Source of the DNA: Mesostigma viride
Taxonomy: Eukaryota; Streptophyta; Mesostigmatophyceae; Mesostigmatales; Mesostigmataceae
Reading direction: 5' to 3'
Assembly: GCA_009746045.1 (NCBI GenBank)
Contig: RPFO01000406.1
Coordinates: 2,375,731 to 2,427,659 of the forward strand
Length of the DNA: 51,929 nt
This document shows positions 27,546-37,903 of this stretch, one piece after another; the stretch's first letter is position 1; the number at the start of each line of letters is the position of its first letter. The notes beneath the pieces were generated by a model. That model saw nothing but the letters and a program-made list of their open reading frames with translations. It made no database searches and was not told where the DNA came from. Both the position numbers and the translations under genes were made by a program.

Positions 27546-29713
27546 ATGGCTGGTCCTACCCCTCCGCCGGAGAGCCGGCCACCTTCCCCTCCGCCACCGG
27601 ATCCAGAGTTTTACTTCGAGGCCCTTCCGGGCCGCTGGGTGTCACGGTCCAGTCATCCGGGTGGCACCGTGCAGCCGGCCCTCCAGGCCAATCATGCGGC
27701 TTTAGTCAGGGCTGCTCTCTTTGGGGTCGCGTGGTACGGCCCATCCCCTGATGATCCGCACCAGCTAGTTCTGCATGGGTTCGACGATGCCGGGCATTGT
27801 CTGTTAGGATGTGGCTCCCGCTGTCCAGCCTTGGGACAGATAGCCGCGGTCCTTCAGTGCCCCCGGGTGTTTTCCTACCTTTCTACCCCTGTGGGCCGCT
27901 CCTGCCTACGGGATGTGTTCCCCTGGCTTCCGGGCGAGGGTGATGCAGAGGTAGATGAGAACCCCTGCGACCTCCTACGGGCGGTAGAGTTCATGGAGAT
28001 CGCGGACCAGACAGCGGGCGTAGTATTGGGCGACCCTACTCCTACGGACGCACCAGTCGAGGCACAGTACACTCCTGAGTATTCGGCCTCCCCTGCGGCG
28101 TCCTCCTCTTCAGTGTCGGCTCCTTCCCCTGTCCCGTCTTCACCAAGGTCGGTCCGGCACGCATCGGTGGAGCCTACCCCTTTGGGCTCTGATCGTGAGC
28201 CTGATCCTCTTTCGGCGACAGTTTCTGCGATGCAGGCGCAGATCCAGTCCCTGACAGCGGCCTTCGGGGCCTTCATGGCGGCCCAGGCGCACGCTCCAGC
28301 CACGCCAGGTGGGGTGTCTGCTGTATCCGTGCCCCCTTCCCCTTCGGTCGCCTCGACGTCTACGGGTCCGTCTGTACCGCGCGAGCCCTCGGTGGCTGCG
28401 GTTTCCTCTGTTGCTGCGGCTCCTACGCCTTCGGCTACCTCTGCGCCTGCTACGGACTTACCTGCGCCTCGGCGCGAGTCCGCTGTCCCAGCGGCCGCGC
28501 CCGTCGCCGTCGCGTCCGGGCCGCCCACCGCGTCAGCGCCGCCTTCACGGGGTTTCTTCAGCGACACGGGCGATCATCCCAGGCTTTGGGAGGGTGGTCC
28601 CCGCAGAGGATTCCGGTGCCCGACTGGAGTTTGGATGGCAACCAATCTTATGCCGGACTGCCTGTCCCTACGGGCCCTATTTTCAATATGTGGCCTGAGG
28701 GTGCGCCGGCAACGGAGACCGGCGCGCCAGTTGCGGTGGCGGGTCCGTCACGGCCCTCTCTGGCTTCGGTTCCGGCGCGACCTCCTGTTGTACCAGTGCC
28801 ACCTGCGTCGGTGTCGGCTCCCGCCCCTGCTTCGGCCCCTGCTTCGGCCCCTGCCCCTTCGGCCTCGCGGTCTTTGGCTGCGGTTGTTCGGTCCACCGGT
28901 CAGGATCCTCGCGCCACCCGCGCTGCCGATTCCCTCCGGGAGTTGTCCCAAGGTGATCGGGACAGGGCCCCTTCTGTGGTGCATGCGACGCCGGAGTCGC
29001 GCGACACGCCCGTTCCTGGGTATGGTATGTCCGCACTCGCCTGCCGCCAGTGTGACCTGCCGCGCGCCTCCGCCGAGCTTGCCATCTCGTCCATGTCCTA
29101 CGGGTTCTCCCAGGTGTGTCGGGAGCCGCGGGATCGTGGCCTACCCATTGAGACTGATCGGCCCCTTTCGACATGGTTATTTTAGCTGATCCTGTGTTCC
29201 AGGGTGAGATCCTGGTTCGGCGCGTTCTATATCGCTGGGCTAGGCGCCACAACGACTTGGACACCTACGGTGGGTTCCAGTGGGCTTACCCTCCGCCTCT
29301 GGGCATTATGGCTTCGGATGCCCTTACGGTAGAGTTTCCTGCGGTACCGGGTGCTACGTACAACACGGTCCTCCAGCCCATCCTTGAGTGGGATGCCCGT
29401 CGCCCGGCGCCCATCCCGGGCCAGGGTCTAGACTCCCGTGGTCACCCTCCTCCTGCGGGCCCTCTGTTTGATCGCGGTAGAGCCTTTCCTTCGCCTCTTT
29501 GCCTGTGGCTTCCTGGACTGGGCCCGTGGCCAGGTCGTTCTTACGCAGCATAGGTATTACTGGGCCTTTCTGGGCCTTTTTCCTGACGGCGTGTGGGCCG
29601 ATGTTTTCCTCACTGTAGATAGGCATGACAATGCCGAGGATGTGGCCCACTACCAGGCCTACCTGGAGGTCCTGCTGGCCTCTCGTGGCACTTATCAGAC
29701 GGATGGCCACTAG
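27546..29713 (+). CDS. Extra 3' ORF of element D: Ala/Pro/Ser-rich protein of unknown function (frame-broken)
   Basis: ATG at 27546, 76 nt after pol. The first frame carries an N-terminal folded-looking part (FYFEALPGRWVSRSSHPGGT, VRAALFGVAWYGPSPDDP, Cys-rich LLGCGSRCPALGQ) to about residue 145. A long Ala/Pro/Ser/Val linker follows. The sense frame appears to pass to 28586-29185, then 29173-29553, then about 29438-29713 (RYYWAFLGLFPDGVWADVFL), with breaks near 28590, 29180 and 29430. No clear signal peptide; one hydrophobic stretch near 29445-29510 (LLLRALCLIAVEPFLRLFAC). It sits where env lies in errantiviruses, but nothing identifies it as an envelope protein. GC-rich codons contrast with the T-rich gag-pol, hinting at separate origin. 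No homologue was recognised. Confidence 0.6.
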
Positions 29714-30084
29714 ATAGAGGGCCTTAGGCCCGACCTGAGGGTGTTGTCCCTCCGGTATATAGAGTCGCCCTCATATTCTGGCCAGTTGGTTGGCTGTTCT
29801 TGGTCCTTAGTACTGATGTGTTTACTCTGTGTGTCCTGCCCAGTGCCGTCCCCCCGGCAAGGACTCCGTTCCAGGCAGTTAGGGGAACCTCCCACCAGGC
29901 TTGGTGCTGGCTAACCCTACACCACCCGGCGTGGTGGTGGAGACCGTGTGAACTATTGGTGCTTTGTATCTGGGATGGTCTCTCGATTGTGTTGGTGTGT
30001 GTTGGGTGCATTAGGTTTTTCCTACCCCTTTTGTTTCCTCCCTGTGCGTAGGGAGAGGGCTCCCTACCTTTTGTGGGGGGGAGG
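29714..30084 (+). other. 3' untranslated region and polypurine tract (element D)
   Basis: No ORF. The end, gtgggggggagg at about 30073-30084, is a purine tract directly before the LTR start at 30085. Confidence 0.65.
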
Positions 30085-30257
30085 TGTTACGTCGCGTAAC
30101 AATTCGTTGTAGTTACGGACGTAAATTAGATCCTTGGCCTCGGTTGTTCCTAGGTTTACGTGTAGTCCTAGCTGGGACATTATTGTCCTCGTAACAGTAC
30201 TGTGGTATATTGGGTGCCTTTGGGCGCCGCGCCGCATACTTTATTAGTGGTCCTTAT

Positions 30258-30802
30258 TGTTTGGGAATTAATTAATTATTCCCAGTGGCCACATGCCTGA
30301 ATTATTTCTATTCTGGGCAGGTGGGTCTTTTGTGTGTTGTTTGTGATTTCTTGGAGTGTGTTTGATTAGCTACGTGCTGATATTTTTACTGACTTTTTTG
30401 AATCAGTACTTAGCAAGATATTAATCTATGTTGTGTGTGTTTTTGTTATAGTGTACGGTTCTCAACTAGTATGCCAGCAGCTATGTCACTACGTTACATG
30501 GACAGTGATTCTTTATTCCATGGACAGGTGTCACTTTACTGCATGAGATTCCATGCATTATATCAGGGTTGATTTTACAGATGACATCTGGCAATCATAC
30601 AAACGGTTGTCTTAACAGTTTGACATTTGGCAATCATACAAACAATATTCTAGAATCTGGCGATGGTTCTTTGGTTGTTTGCCATCTGGCAGTACCTCTT
30701 TTCTGCCTATAAAAATACGATGCGGGCCATACCTAAAGCATCGTCTCTCATGCCATGTCTCTCGTAATAAATTCATCAATAAATGACATTCAATTTTAAA
30801 CA
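30258..30802 (+). repeat. 5' LTR of gag-only element
   Basis: 545 bp starting with TGTTTGGGAATTAATT and ending TTTTAAACA. A TATA-like string tataaaaata lies at about 30708. The LTR end TTTTAAACA followed by TGGTATCGG is shared with TRIM-1. Confidence 0.93.
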
Positions 30803-30838
30803 TGGTATCGGGAGGATGTTCGATCACCGTTTCTCCTC

Positions 30839-31222
30839 ATGGCAGATTCTCCTACTTTTGCAAACGACGATGATTTTTTGCCTGATGACGATTTTGTCAA
30901 TCGTCCTTGGGACTTTGACGTACTTGACGATCTCGAAGACTTTTTCGGACAGCCGGAACAAGGCGTCATTGTCGCCGAAGAACCTGTGATTGCGTATCCC
31001 GTTGGCTACGAGCAATTCGAGAAACCAGGACTTTATCCTGAGAGTTCTCTGAGGTCTGTTTATTTTCCTCCTGCCAAAATCATTATCCGGTGGCAAGGAG
31101 CTGTATTTAAATTCGAATCGTCAAGCTTATCGGAAATCGAGAGTTTCTTGAAAGCCTACCTGGCGTCTAAAATTTTATCCGTCGTAAATGGCGAACGCAC
31201 TCAAGGAGACGGCCCTCATTAG
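30839..31222 (+). CDS. Small acidic ORF upstream of gag in gag-only element
   Basis: 127 residues. The first 45 are very acidic (DDDFLPDDDFVNRPWDFDVL). The C-terminal half, VYFPPAKIIIRWQGAVFKFE then SSSLSEIESFLKAYLASKIL, looks like a small alpha/beta fold. No family recognised; I do not see the viroplasmin motif. It starts 37 nt after the LTR and overlaps gag by 35 nt in another frame. This compact overlap suggests both are translated from the one RNA. The pre-gag position parallels the accessory ORFs of elements C and D. Confidence 0.6.
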   Translation: MADSPTFANDDDFLPDDDFVNRPWDFDVLDDLEDFFGQPEQGVIVAEEPVIAYPVGYEQFEKPGLYPESSLRSVYFPPAKIIIRWQGAVFKFESSSLSEIESFLKAYLASKILSVVNGERTQGDGPH

Positions 31223-32030
31223 TGCCGTCAGCGGAATTCCTATTTTCAACGGTACCAGACTGGCCGACTACCCTGCGTTTAAAATTCGCTTCAAATCTGT
31301 CGCGGGAGCATTCACCATGCTCAGTGTGCTGCACGGTGACGACGTTAACGACCGACAAGACCGCATTCTTTTTGCTGCACTTTGTTCGCGCCTGGACGGT
31401 CAGGCGCTTACCGTTGCTGATCAAGCTGAGCCTTGTCATGGCAGCGTGGCGTTCAAGCTCGTGGATGCCGTGTATGACCAGCCACGGCATACCCGGTCTC
31501 ACAAGCAGGAGCTCCGTCGTCAGCTACACCGCTGCGAGCTGGCTGAGGACGGCGACATGGGCCTGTACTTGACGGAACATGAACTACGCTACCGCGAGTA
31601 CTTAAAGCTGGGGGGGACGCTGCCTGAGACTGAATTCGTCCAGAATCTGCTGGATGGCCTCCCGGCCAAATATCGTCCACTTGTCGCTGCAGTTTTTGTG
31701 CGTGATGACATTTCTCTCACTGACGCACGCGTCCTCCTCCTCCAAGCCGCTGACCAGCTCAAGGACCGCCCAGCCGGTTCGACTGCGCCCGCCGGCTCGG
31801 CTGCGACTTCTCGCGACGAAGGCGAGCTCCCACCGGGCCAAGCATTTGCAACTCGCCCGGTGTGCAGCCATTGCAAGCGCCCTGGCCACCGTGCCGAGCG
31901 CTGCTGGACCAAGTATCCGGAGCGTCGCCCCCGGCCCAACGGCGGCGCCGTGCATTTTACGGAAACCAATCCTCTCATGGGCACCTCGACAATGGAGGCA
32001 CCGGAAATGCCGTCCACATTTGCATTTTAA
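31188..32030 (+). CDS. Copia-type Gag with CCHC knuckle
   Basis: 280 residues. The layout is that of copia Gag (UBN2/Retrotran_gag_2-like): IPIFNGTRLADYPAFKIRFK, a helical core with HELRYREYLKLGGTLPETEF and VQNLLDGLPAKYRPLVAAVF, then an Ala/Pro linker and the knuckle CSHCKRPGHRAERC (C-x2-C-x4-H-x4-C) at about residues 225-238. It ends 36 residues later with a true stop, so no pol was fused. It likely makes particles that package the element's own RNA. Confidence 0.82.
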   Translation: MANALKETALISAVSGIPIFNGTRLADYPAFKIRFKSVAGAFTMLSVLHGDDVNDRQDRILFAALCSRLDGQALTVADQAEPCHGSVAFKLVDAVYDQPRHTRSHKQELRRQLHRCELAEDGDMGLYLTEHELRYREYLKLGGTLPETEFVQNLLDGLPAKYRPLVAAVFVRDDISLTDARVLLLQAADQLKDRPAGSTAPAGSAATSRDEGELPPGQAFATRPVCSHCKRPGHRAERCWTKYPERRPRPNGGAVHFTETNPLMGTSTMEAPEMPSTFAF

Positions 32031-32492
32031 ATTTTTCAGCCGTTTTTCCATCTTTTCGTCGGTTATTGCTGTACCGTAAAAAAGCATCTCTTCGGGTTTT
32101 GTTGCTAAGCCCTATGTCAAAAAGCACACTTTTCAGCGTTGTCCCGTCGTGACCCGCTGCATATAGTGGCCCCGTCGTGGCCACCTCGGCGTAGGTAGTC
32201 TACGTAGTGCACTAGTCCCGTCGTGACTAGTCTTTTTGGTTCGTGGTCAGCCAAAAACCACCTTGTACCGGTATGCTTCTGCCTTAAAGCCTATTGCCCG
32301 CTCACTACGGGGCATGTGTTTGAGGGGGGTGGCCCGTAGCAATCACCTGCCCTAGTCCTAGTTGTAAAGGTCCTTAGCCCTGAGTGCAATGACCGCTAGG
32401 AAATGGTTACTAGTTTGATAGGTGAATATAAACTGGGACATAGTACTAGCACTACTAGAGTGTTTCCCTCTTTAGGCAGTTGCCAAGGGGGG
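32031..32492 (+). other. 3' region of gag-only element with three alike hairpins
   Basis: No ORF. Perfect small inverted repeats at 32141-32153, 32166-32184 and 32211-32231 all enclose the core cccgtcgtg, with different outer stems (gt/ac, gtggc/gccac, actagt/actagt). The polypurine tract abuts the 3' LTR. Confidence 0.55.
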
Positions 32493-33037
32493 TGTTTGGG
32501 AATTAATTAATTATTCCCAGTGGCCACATGCCTGAATTATTTCTATTCTGGGCAGGTGGGTCTTTTGTGTGTTGTTTGTGATTTCTTGGAGTGTGTTTGA
32601 TTAGCTACGTGCTGATATTTTTACTGACTTTTTTGAATCAGTACTTAGCAAGATATTAATCTATGTTGTGTGTGTTTTTGTTATAGTGTACGGTTCTCAA
32701 CTAGTATGCCAGCAGCTATGTCACTACGTTACATGGACAGTGATTCTTTATTCCATGGACAGGTGTCACTTTACTGGATGAGATTCCATGCATTATATCA
32801 GGGTTGATTTTACAGATGACATCTGGCAATCATACAAACGGTTGTCTTAACAGTTTGACATTTGGCAATCATACAAACAATATTCTAGAATCTGGCGATG
32901 GTTCTTTGGTTGTTTGCCATCTGGCAGTACCTCTTTTCTGCCTATAAAAATACGATGCGGGCCATACCTAAAGCATCGTCTCTCATGCCATGTCTCTCGT
33001 AATAAATTCATCAATAAATGACATTCAATTTTAAACA
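32493..33037 (+). repeat. 3' LTR of gag-only element
   Basis: 545 bp, one mismatch to the 5' LTR; followed by the target duplication CTTAT. Confidence 0.93.
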
Positions 33038-33446
33038 CTTATCCTTTGGTAGAATGTAGTGGACCGGCGTGCATCTGTGCACCTGCCTGTGTTTCTGTGT
33101 TTCTGCAGGCGAGGGCCAGGTCGGCCCGAGCCTGTTGGACCGTTGGTGACCATTTATGCACGTTCCACTCCTTGTGTGGTCACTCGGCGTGTGTTAAATG
33201 AATTAACACATATAGGCTTGGGTCACGGCAGTGTAGTTGTGTTTCCTTCCTCTATTCCTGGAGTAAACGGGTTTGTGTAAATGGCTTATGGCGTATTACA
33301 GTAGTACTTACGTAAATGCATTGAGATCTGGATCGTCTCGTTCGTCTTTCGCTAGGGGTTTAACTAGAGGCGGCCTCACTAGTTTAGGTAGCATCAGGAC
33401 AGGTAGAGGTAGAGGTGGCGGTAGAGGCTTGCGGCGTAACAGTTTG

Positions 33447-36113
33447 CTTTGGATTGAGTGATTTCACTCTGCTGTAAGTAATTATATTATTAATAAATAT
33501 ATTTATATTTATTTTATTTGTCCGACCTGTGAAAGCCGCCGTGGTGAGGCGGTTTTCTTCCTCTGGAACTCAGCAATGCGTCGCGCTTGGCTCTTGGCGC
33601 AAGAACAATACAAGGTGTGGGACCCCGGGCCCAACAATGACAGGCCCAGCCCCTTGGAGCTCTTCCATGCTCTCCTGGGACGCAACAGGGTGTTTACTTG
33701 CATTCCTCACGGTGACCTTACGCGCGTCACTTGGCTCCCCTGGTCACATAATGCTCCTTTCTAAACCTTTCACCTATCACACTACCCTCAGTGGGTAACC
33801 AGCTGGTCGATACGTGGTACCTCTTAACCTAAGGATATTCCTATTGGTTAACAAGTTTTGCGGGCTTCGCCCGCGACATTAGAGCTTGTACTTTTTGTGG
33901 CCGGTCCCCGGCCAGGGAGCCCCGGCTAGGGAGATGTGAGTCACCACGTACCTCCGTCGAGTGCCAAGTGGCGCTAGTCCCGCCAAGGAGCGCGCGCTAG
34001 CTTTAGAGTTTCGACCACAAGATTCATGGAGTTTGGCAAAAGGGTGAAGGAAAAAAATCCGAAGTGCAATGGGAGGACCCTATGAAGGCTCGAACTCGGG
34101 ATGTCACGAGCAATCAAAATGATGCGGTGTGCCTTTGCGCCTGAAGTCTACGTAAACAGCTTTAGTCGAAGTTTCACAATATGTACCTTGCTACAAAGGG
34201 ACAAACTGCGCAACCGCGCAGTGGACGGAGCTCGCGAACTACTTGCGGAGTTCAAGCTCCAGATTGACTGCTACCCCTGCACGGGAGCGCGATGCGCGCG
34301 GGGATGAGTGACCTCGCCAACCCCGCAGACAGCAGGGAAAAATCGCTTACAGGCGGTGGAGCAGAGGAAAATCCACGTGTGAGCTTCCTGCGCGTTTGTA
34401 ACTGGTTCGGGAGAACAAAGTTTGGTCCAACAGCCCAAAAGTTTGCGACGGTTATATCTGGAGCTCGCGAACACAGGAAATCGCAGAGTTTGGCTCCTGC
34501 TGCAATCTGGGCATACGGACCTCTGCCAAATGGCTCATCTGGATGTAACGCTTCAGAAACCTCAAAAATGGGCGCGCCGTGGTTTGACCTTTTCGTGATT
34601 GGTCGCAACGAAATTTCGCGCAGCTCATTCGTCAAGCGGACTGTAAGTCGCGCCGCTGAGTGGCTGGAGCCGAAAGCCGTTCGAAAGAGTGTTAGCTAAA
34701 ATTGTGCCAAGGCTGCGTTTTACAAATTTTAGTATATATGTTGATAAAAACATTGCATTACCGAAAGCCAAGCCTTGACCCCCAAGACGTCCGGCTTTCA
34801 AGTTGGAGTGTACCCCCGCGGCATCTAGCAATGCCGACTAGTTTCAAGTGCGCACCAGTCAAAGTAGTTACCCTTCGCACAAACTCCAGCCACACATTTT
34901 CGTAACCGCCCTTTTGGCACCGCAGGAACTATTCTGTCTGATTCGGCCAGATTTCATCCAAGGAATCGGAAAGGAAAAACGGTGGAATCAGAAAAGGAAA
35001 ACGGTGGAATCATTTTCAGCCGGAACTAGTACAACACTATCGTCCGTTCAAGTCCGGCCTCACGGCCCATGCGACGCCATGTCGACCCGCCCATGCTTAG
35101 CCTTTTTTGCGCTAGACTAAAGAAAAATTGGTCCCGTTCTTGCCTAAGCAAAAAAATGCACCTCAGCACCTGCTAGCCATGGTAAATTTGCTAGTGATGG
35201 CAGTCTGGGAAACTTACTAACCAAACGGCAAATCAATCCAGTCTCACGTTCAAAATGCCGCTTCCGTAGACATGTGTCGACTACTTTGTTTATGCGTGTG
35301 ATTCAAACAAGCCAATTGTGAATTCCAGATTAGGAGTTAAGGTTTATGGCTGGCAGGACTGATATATTGCATGACGACACACCCTTTTTTGGCTTGAGAC
35401 AGAAAGCTGTATATAAATTTCTTACATGAGATGTTTGTCATGTTCATTTTGATTTTAACGCACAGCCCCCCATTCAGCATGTCGAATGGCATGCGCATGT
35501 GCTAGCCTGCAGCCACTGCCATGTCGCCGGATCAGACTGGCGTACAAACCACACAATCTTCTTGTTCACGCATGCTAACCACAACCATCGGTAAGCCGAC
35601 GTTGTGCAGGAATTTTTTTTCATATGCCTTGGTTTAATAGTGGACGCTGCATCCCTGATTCGGCCGTGAAGCTTGTTGTCAGCTAGACGTTAGCAGCTGA
35701 GTGCCGGGCCGCCCTATGTGGAATAACTTTCACATTGTCCATCGGCATTAAAAGTTGAAAATTCCCTCCGATCGACCATGCCATAACAGGAAAATGCCAT
35801 CATCTGTTGCAGTCCAGGCTTATATTTGCCACGATGTGGTGTGTGCCAGTTGTGCCACCTGTAATTTACATTACTAGGCTTGGTGTTCCTAGGGATTCCG
35901 GCATTCATGGTGTTCCACTTAGTAGCCATACCAGCATGCCTTGCAGTTTTCACAATAGATAGCCTGCAGGCCATATCAAACCCAACTCCCAAGTTGTCCA
36001 GTAATGCATGTGGTACCAATGAACCTTACCTTGTACAGTAAAATAAGTTATGATATTGGTTGATGTTGTGCGCCCGTGCTTTCAATTTGTTTCATAATCC
36101 ATGTGCCGTTCAG
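33447..36113. other. Degraded sequence without a supported gene
   Basis: It begins with the old flank of element D: an AT-rich stretch at 33475-33521, probably the 3' end of the non-LTR remnant at 18704-19996. At 33576-33764 a 62-codon reading, MRRAWLLAQEQYKVWDPGPN ... HGDLTRVTWLPWSHNAPF, ends with a peptide motif found again near 39434 and 39690. A GC hairpin gcgggcttcgcccgc lies at about 33866-33880. Longer readings at 34292-34699 (+) and 35714-36019 (-) resemble nothing I know. No splice-consistent gene model emerges. Confidence 0.35.
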
Positions 36114-36418
36114 GCATGCACGTGTGAAACATCCAGGTATGCCTGTCATCTTCCCCCCCCCCCCGTATGATTCAATATCTCAGAGCCCAGATTGTTGTGG
36201 CACTGCGATAATGCATTATACAGCGTTGAAGAAAATGTGGGGCAGGTATTTGTGCAATTAACGTGCCATACGAACATTCCGGACGGTACATTCCGGTGAT
36301 GTCGGGCAGTTGGGGGGTTCGCTTGGTCCCTTGGTTGCTTCCTCGCTTGGCTGCCACTGCGGGGGTGTAAGGACAGGTGCTCAAATGGAGAGACACTAGA
36401 CGTGCATGCATGTTTGAT

Positions 36419-36656
36419 GGATGGGTGGGTGGGTGGGTGGGTGGGTGGGTGGGTGGGTGGGTGGGTGGGTGGGTGGGTGGGTGGGTGGGTGGGTGGGTGG
36501 GTGGGTGGGTGGGTGGGTGGGTGGGTGGGTGGGTGGGGTGGGCGGGCGGGCGGGCGGGCGGGTGGGTGGGTGGGTGGGTGGGTGGGTGGGTGGGTGGGTG
36601 GGTGGGTGGGTGGGTGGGTGGGTGGGTGGGTGGGTGGGTGGGTGGGTGGGTGGGTG

Positions 36657-36660
<4 letters not shown>
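36419..36660 (+). repeat. (GGGT)n microsatellite with a GGGC interruption
   Basis: About 240 bp of near-perfect ggtg/gggt tetranucleotide repeat, interrupted at about 36532-36562 by ggcg repeats. Long ORFs on either strand here are pure repeat artefacts. Confidence 0.95.
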
Positions 36661-36753
<93 letters not shown>

Positions 36754-36765
36754 CATGTGTGTGTG
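36661..36765 (+). repeat. (GA)n microsatellite
   Basis: About 90 bp of ga dinucleotide directly abutting the ggtg block, slightly degenerate at its right end. Confidence 0.95.
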
Positions 36766-37315
36766 TCTGGCTGTCTGGGTGGGTGGGTGTGCGTGCTTGG
36801 GTGTGTGGGACAGTGTGGATGTGGGTGTGCTTGCTTGCGTGGGTGCGTGAGGGAGGGAGTGGCTGGGTGAGCGAGTCAAGCATGCACGTGTCAAACAGCC
36901 AGGTAGAATTGTCGTCCTTTCCCCCCATCATGACAAATCATTGGCATGGATTGTTGTGGCACTGCCATCATATATGCACTACAGCGCTGAAGAAAACGAC
37001 GATGGGCAAATATATGTGAAAGCGACGTAACATAGCCCATGGTGGTGGCTGCTATCAACAAGCAGCTCTTGCCTCCATGCACAGTCAAACACCTGCATCT
37101 TCTTCAATGCAGATTATTGACATCTCTTTTGTATATTATGTACAGATTATTTGCATTTGTAATATTATTTGTATACCAATGCAGTTTGCAACATGTAACC
37201 AATGTTGCTAGTAATCTGGTAATGTGAGCCGTGTTGATATCAAAGTGCTGCGATGCAAGTCATACATCAGAACTAAAGCGGCAACACTGGCTACGGACAC
37301 AAAGAGTCATACACA

Positions 37316-37319
37316 CGCG

Positions 37320-37362
<43 letters not shown>
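37316..37362 (+). repeat. (CG)n/(CA)n microsatellite
   Basis: A short cgcgcgcg run followed by about 20 ca repeats. Confidence 0.9.
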
Positions 37363-37363
<1 letters not shown>

Positions 37364-37903
37364 GTGCTTCGTGCATCGCGACCCAGGGCCTGACAAGCTG
37401 CGGCCAAGACCAATGCCGAACACACCCATGCTCAGAGCACATTGCGGATGCCAGGCACACCGGCCGCGTTTGCCATGGAACACATGGGTAGACGCTTCGT
37501 AAACGTGACAACGAATGACCCGCTGAGATCCCCACACTTGCGCACGGGAAAGGCGGCACACTTACGTTTCATAGATTAGCCGGGGCGAGATAGTAGCTCG
37601 TTTGCCTAGCCTATACGGGCGTTCCAAGAAACGCATGAAATTTCTCTACCACTACCGGTGGCGCACTATCGGTCTATGATCGCAGAAACTTCTCTTGAAG
37701 GGGCCTTACACTGTCGTGCATGTAACCACGGAGCTTGAATGGTGGCATGACAACAAAAGAAAGTTTTCCTTAAGCCCGACCTCCCCTCCCGCATTCCACT
37801 GGTGATATTACAGCTGTTATAACTCCTGGAGCTAAAAACATGCGGAAAACATGCTGGGCGAGTCCTGTCAAAATTAAAAACCAACAGACTTGATTGACAG
37901 CGT
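37363..37903. other. Unannotated stretch
   Basis: No ORF with recognisable content, repeat or element end was seen. Confidence 0.3.

Larger units (their letters stand above)
30258..33037 (+). mobile_element. Gag-only non-autonomous LTR element (TR-GAG type)
   Basis: 2780 bp: 545-bp LTRs (30258-30802 and 32493-33037), one mismatch seen (30542 c versus 32776 g region). PBS TGGTATCGGGAGG starts at 30803. The purine run aagggggg precedes the 3' LTR, and the 5-bp duplication CTTAT is at 30253-30257 and 33038-33042. It encodes a small acidic ORF and a copia-type Gag with zinc knuckle but no protease, integrase or RT. It is the youngest event in this nest. It would rely on enzymes of a partner element that I cannot identify. 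Confidence 0.93.
19997..33441 (+). mobile_element. Gypsy chromovirus-type LTR retrotransposon D
   Basis: The 572-bp LTRs (19997-20568; 30085-33441 with an insertion) begin TGTTACG and end CGTAACA and look identical by eye. The 5-bp target duplication GTTTG is at 19992-19996 and 33442-33446. Without the nested element and its duplicated bases it is about 10.7 kb, long for the group. Order: LTR, leader, viroplasmin-like ORF, gag part 1, gag part 2, protease, RT, RNase H, integrase, chromodomain, extra 3' ORF, polypurine tract, LTR. Identical LTRs mean a very young insertion, yet pol has at least six one-base frame breaks. Confidence 0.95.
30085..33441 (+). repeat. 3' LTR of gypsy element D, split by gag-only element
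   Basis: The pieces 30085-30257 and 33043-33441 (with the duplicated cttat) add up to 572 bp and look identical to the 5' LTR. The nested element lies between. Confidence 0.95.
36114..37020. repeat. Direct repeat flanking a large microsatellite
   Basis: 36114-36257 and 36880-37020 are diverged direct copies. Both start gcatgcacgtgt and share tgttgtggcactgc and cagcg(t/c)tgaagaaaa. The microsatellite block lies between them. Confidence 0.55.

Noticed and set aside
27546-29713. Calling the extra ORF an envelope gene
   Set aside because: No signal peptide, fusion peptide, furin site or clear membrane anchor could be seen; position alone is not enough.
33866-33880. Rho-independent terminator (gcgggcttcgcccgc)
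   Set aside because: A T-tract does not follow directly and the context is eukaryotic; treated as a simple hairpin.
36146-36931. Long ORFs of 200-260 codons on both strands (His/Pro/Thr or Trp/Val/Gly repeats)
   Set aside because: They are translations of the GGGT and GA microsatellites; any frame of such repeats stays open.
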